From positions 1-22,069 of the IMG/VR virus record IMGVR_UViG_3300035670_001349: 22,069 nt of DNA; one strand, given 5' to 3'. A program made the position numbers and the translations under genes. This document shows positions 19,717 through 22,069 of the stretch, piece by piece (positions within the stretch are counted from its first letter, which is position 1; each line of letters opens with the position of its first letter). The notes beneath the pieces were generated by a model. That model made no database searches. It worked only from the letters and a program-made list of their open reading frames with translations, and had not been told where the DNA came from. Source of the DNA: a virus.

Positions 19717-20331
19717 ATGAACTCAAAAATACTTAGTATAAAACTATGGGACTATTCTATTGTCTGTTTATTCTTGTTTTCTGTTTTTGTGCTTGGCACA
19801 TTCTTTCCGAATGACCACACCAAGTCTATCATTAGACAGAAAACAATAGAAGAAATCAGAAAAATAGGGTTCTTTGAACCCAAAGTAGAAAATATCTCTA
19901 GCGAAAGGTTTATTTCAAGTATGCAGAAATGTATTGCTTTTCATAACCTAGAGATAAGGAAGGAAGAACAAATACCATCATCATTAATCATAGCACAAGC
20001 AATCGTAGAATCTAATTTTGGTACATCAAGATTTGCAACAGAAGGTGGAAACTTATTTGGCATAAGAGTATGGTCTAAGAATGGTATGTTGCCACTTAAA
20101 CAAGACCCATCAATAAACTGGCGAGTTAAAACATTTAAAACTAAATGCCAATCAGTTAAATTCTACATCAATCTACTAAACACTAATCATCATTACCAAG
20201 AATTTAGAATTGTAAGAAATAGAACAAAAGACCCAATGATTTTAGCAGATACATTAGATAATTTTTCTACTAGCAAAGAATACGCAAATCATGTTAAGCA
20301 GATACTAATTAAATACAAAGGCAAAATATAA
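19717..20331 (+). CDS. Membrane-anchored glucosaminidase (Bax/FlgJ-like)
   Basis: A 204-aa protein. A hydrophobic segment at about 14-29 ('SIVCLFLFSVFVLGTFF') is a signal anchor. The catalytic domain has Glu98 in 'IAQAIVESNFGTSRF' and the following 'EGGNLFGIRVW', the signature of the Bax/FlgJ endo-beta-N-acetylglucosaminidase family (PF01832) that cuts glycan strands of peptidoglycan. The C-terminus has 'HHYQEFR' and the closing helix 'YANHVKQILIKYKG'. It is a second wall hydrolase besides the M15 endolysin, and by its anchor may act from the membrane (SAR-endolysin style) or help entry. It is not next to the other lysis genes. Confidence 0.82.
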   Translation: MNSKILSIKLWDYSIVCLFLFSVFVLGTFFPNDHTKSIIRQKTIEEIRKIGFFEPKVENISSERFISSMQKCIAFHNLEIRKEEQIPSSLIIAQAIVESNFGTSRFATEGGNLFGIRVWSKNGMLPLKQDPSINWRVKTFKTKCQSVKFYINLLNTNHHYQEFRIVRNRTKDPMILADTLDNFSTSKEYANHVKQILIKYKGKI

Positions 20332-20450
20332 TGGCAAATGAGACTACATCAACAACACTAAACAAGCTTTACACAAACAAAGTAAAGACCAAAGGAACTT
20401 ATAGAGTTTATAGACCAAAACCATTAAAGATGCCGAGAAAAAAGAAATGA
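20331..20450 (+). CDS. Small basic protein (39 aa)
   Basis: A 39-residue ORF coupled to the glucosaminidase by TAATG. The C-terminus is strongly basic ('YRPKPLKMPRKKK'). Related in tone to the following 57-aa basic protein ('RPKP' in both), so the two may be duplicates in part. Function unknown; nucleic-acid binding is likely from charge. Confidence 0.5.
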   Translation: MANETTSTTLNKLYTNKVKTKGTYRVYRPKPLKMPRKKK

Positions 20451-20620
20451 AAAAACCTATTTGGGAAAGACAAAGACCATCTAAACTTGGCAGACCAAAA
20501 CCTTTTAACACTAAATCAAAAGCTTATAAATCTGCAAGACGTTCTGCTGGTCAAAAGTTCGGCAAGAAAAACAGCTTTGTTAAAAACCTTTACATAGCAA
20601 AGAAGCTTAAAAGAAAATGA
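20447..20620 (+). CDS. Small very basic protein with AT-hook-like motif (57 aa)
   Basis: A 57-residue ORF coupled by ATGA to the gene before and after. It is Lys/Arg-rich throughout ('KSARRSAGQKFGKKN', 'IAKKLKRK' end) and carries 'SKLGRPKPF', a core GRP like an AT-hook. It probably binds DNA or condenses it. Unrecognised family. Confidence 0.6.
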   Translation: MKKPIWERQRPSKLGRPKPFNTKSKAYKSARRSAGQKFGKKNSFVKNLYIAKKLKRK

Positions 20621-20940
20621 ACTTAGATAAAATAACCTTTGGAAGCAGGATTATTAATCTAAATCTAATAGACAAAGAACAAGCATCTAAGAAAAAGATT
20701 TTCGGTGAATTTGACTGCGATTCAAATACACTCACTTTAGACAAATCATTAGATAATATTCAAACAATTAACACACTACTCCACGAACTGTGCCACATGA
20801 TTCATTCGGAATATTTAATTGAATTACCAGCAAAAGCTGAAGAACTAGTATGTAATTCAACAGCTAATGGACTTTGTCATATCCTATATCAAAACCAAGA
20901 TTTACTAGAGTTCCTTTACAAATCGTTAAAAAAAGCTTAA
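20617..20940 (+). CDS. HExxH metallopeptidase (SprT/ImmA-like, phage type)
   Basis: A 107-aa protein with 'INTLLHELCHMIHSEYL' (His56, Glu57, His60 = HExxH) and Glu75/Glu76 as possible third ligand. This is a short zinc-peptidase type common in phages and often near packaging genes. In the ImmA/IrrE group such proteins cut regulators, but the target here is not known. It is co-translated with the basic protein before it. Confidence 0.8.
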   Translation: MNLDKITFGSRIINLNLIDKEQASKKKIFGEFDCDSNTLTLDKSLDNIQTINTLLHELCHMIHSEYLIELPAKAEELVCNSTANGLCHILYQNQDLLEFLYKSLKKA

Positions 20941-20970
20941 TAGAACATTTAACGAACATAGTCGGTTAAT

Positions 20971-21378
20971 ATGGGTAAAGATATACTAGTAATAGACAGT
21001 CCAAAGAAGATTGGGAGACCAAATTTTGAGTTTACACCAAAAATATTAGAACAAGTTAAAACTATGGCTAGTTATATGTGTACGAAAGCAGAAATAGGCA
21101 GAATTATTGGTTGCTCAGAATCTACAATTAATAGAAATCAATCAGCACAGGAAGCATGGGAACAAGGGGTTGCACTTGCAAAACAAGCTATTAGAAAAAC
21201 TCAATTTGATATAGCTACTAAACTTAACTCAAGCATAATGGCTATGTGGTTAGGTAAAGTTTATCTTGGGCAAACAGATAAAATACAAAATACTGACGAC
21301 AATGTACCACTACCAATCTATGACATTGTTGATGAACCAAAAGAAGTTATTGAACTAAAAGAAGAAGTAAAATCTTAA
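20971..21378 (+). CDS. Terminase small subunit-like protein (HTH)
   Basis: A 135-aa protein. An N-terminal helix-turn-helix ('TKAEIGRIIGCSESTINRNQ', about 38-57) binds DNA, followed by a helical region ('GVALAKQAIRKTQFDIATKL') and 'MAMWLGKVYLGQTDKIQ', the typical C-terminal part of phage small terminases, which recognise the packaging site. It is followed by a methyltransferase gene; the large subunit is not in the window and should lie to the right. Confidence 0.75.
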   Translation: MGKDILVIDSPKKIGRPNFEFTPKILEQVKTMASYMCTKAEIGRIIGCSESTINRNQSAQEAWEQGVALAKQAIRKTQFDIATKLNSSIMAMWLGKVYLGQTDKIQNTDDNVPLPIYDIVDEPKEVIELKEEVKS

Positions 21379-21382
21379 TATT

Positions 21383-21940
21383 ATGAAAAAATCATCAGCA
21401 CTTGCCTACGTTGGTCATAATGCAAATGGAGACAGAGAAGAAAACGATTTTTACCCAACACCTGAATCTGCAACACAAGAATTATTAAATAGAATTAATA
21501 TTAATGGAAATGTATGGGAGTGTGCTTGTGGAGATGGTGCTATGTCTAAAATAATGATTAAAAATGGTTATAATGTTTATTCTTCAGATTTGATTGATAG
21601 AGGTTATGGAGAAACAGGAGTTGATTTTTTAAAGTCAAACAAAGAGGCAGATAATATAATTACAAATCCACCATTTAATCTTGCAACAGAATTTACTTTA
21701 AAAGCTTTAGAGTTATCAAAAGGCAAAGTTGTTATGTTGTCTAAAATATCATATTTAGAAGGAGTTAAAAGAAGGGAACAAATTTTTAATAAAAACAAAC
21801 TAGAAAAAATACTTGTTTTTAGTCGCAGAGTTCCATTTAAAAAAAAATCTAGTAATAAATTAGCTGGTGGATTAATGGCTTTTGGTTGGTTTATTTATGA
21901 TGTAAATTATAATGGCAAACCAACTGTTGATTGGATTTAA
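21383..21940 (+). CDS. DNA adenine-type methyltransferase
   Basis: A 185-aa methyltransferase. SAM-binding motif 'WECACGDGAMSKIM' (45-58), catalytic 'NPPF' at 95-98 within 'DNIITNPPFNLATEF', and 'SSDLIDRGYGETGVDF' between. Family: phage N6-adenine methyltransferases of the DNA N-6-adenine type. It probably methylates phage DNA against restriction, or marks packaging. No cognate restriction gene is adjacent, so it is an orphan enzyme. The target site cannot be read from sequence. Confidence 0.85.
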   Translation: MKKSSALAYVGHNANGDREENDFYPTPESATQELLNRININGNVWECACGDGAMSKIMIKNGYNVYSSDLIDRGYGETGVDFLKSNKEADNIITNPPFNLATEFTLKALELSKGKVVMLSKISYLEGVKRREQIFNKNKLEKILVFSRRVPFKKKSSNKLAGGLMAFGWFIYDVNYNGKPTVDWI

Positions 21941-21942
21941 CT

Positions 21943-22069
21943 ATGAGTAAATGTATATTTTGTAAAAGACTTATGGTAAACAAACTAGAGCAACATATAA
22001 AAGCTTGTCATCAATGTATTGTGAACTTGCTAATGAAAAAGCACAATCTTAAAGTTAAGAAACAAGCAC
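21943..22069 (+). CDS. Zinc-finger protein, partial (cut by window end)
   Basis: The ATG at 21943 begins two bases after the methyltransferase stop. The 42 visible residues have 'MSKCIFCKRLMVNKLEQH' and 'HIKACHQC', a CxxC...H...CxxC zinc-binding pattern, then a basic tail. It continues past the window. Role unknown; a small nucleic-acid-binding zinc finger is likely. Confidence 0.6.
   Translation, partial: MSKCIFCKRLMVNKLEQHIKACHQCIVNLLMKKHNLKVKKQA

Noticed and set aside
1-22069. CRISPR array, tRNA gene, insertion sequence or integrase
   Set aside because: I looked for regularly spaced repeats, cloverleaf-like folds, IS ends and recombinase motifs and saw none.

Overview
The window is a dense, AT-rich stretch of a tailed double-stranded DNA phage genome, or a prophage or metagenome-assembled equivalent. 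It carries tape measure, tail-tip, tail-fibre, lysis, recombination, replication-initiation and small-terminase genes with almost no spacer DNA. The long tape measure, the order of tail genes (like that of alphaproteobacterial siphoviruses and gene transfer agents) and the absence of contractile-tail genes suggest a siphovirus. Very low GC, fibre motifs of the kind seen in pelagiphages and uncultured marine phages (a 'DFEFLPYDVSLQRC' element, repeated NGDM/IAQR and FWVKS-like segments) and a lipoprotein with a lipobox suggest a low-GC Gram-negative host, plausibly a marine alphaproteobacterium. The host is an inference.

Layout. (1) 1-6576, plus strand: the end of a tail assembly chaperone with a textbook -1 frameshift site, the tape measure, two distal-tail proteins, a small HlyC-like acyltransferase-fold protein in the place where a cell-wall peptidase often sits, and a large tail-tip protein. 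(2) 6587-9795: a tail-fibre locus bracketed by two HNH endonuclease genes. The fibre gene ends in a DNA-inversion cassette: a 47-bp perfect inverted repeat (8191-8237 and 9267-9313) bounds a segment holding the expressed fibre C-terminus plus a 59-aa partner on the plus strand and, tail to tail on the minus strand, a different fibre C-terminus plus its own 59-aa partner. (3) 9796-12650, plus: small membrane proteins, a metallophosphoesterase, an M15 endolysin, a DUF3310 protein, an abundant-looking 94-aa protein behind its own promoter, and a holin-like protein. (4) 12647-17833, minus: a PD-(D/E)XK nuclease, an OB-fold SSB-like protein, a RecB/Cas4-like exonuclease, an XRE regulator, a lipoprotein, and many tiny overlapping genes. 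(5) 17834-18037: a divergent control region with a perfect DnaA box and a strong hairpin. (6) 18038-19356, plus: a replication module with an HNH nuclease, a free-standing DnaA domain IV-like protein and a winged-helix replisome organiser. (7) 19497-22069, plus: a very acidic small protein, a membrane-anchored glucosaminidase, tiny basic proteins, an HExxH peptidase, a small terminase subunit, an adenine methyltransferase and a zinc-finger protein cut by the window end.

How it works together. The phage has no DNA polymerase in this window, so it probably recruits the host replisome with its DnaA-like protein and organiser at an origin near 17.9 kb. The exonuclease, SSB-like protein and HNH/PDDEXK nucleases would process recombination intermediates. 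The endolysin, glucosaminidase and small membrane proteins would carry out lysis. The invertible fibre cassette would let a single lineage alternate between two receptor-binding tips, in the manner of the Mu G segment (S-U / S'-U'). No invertase gene is visible in the window.
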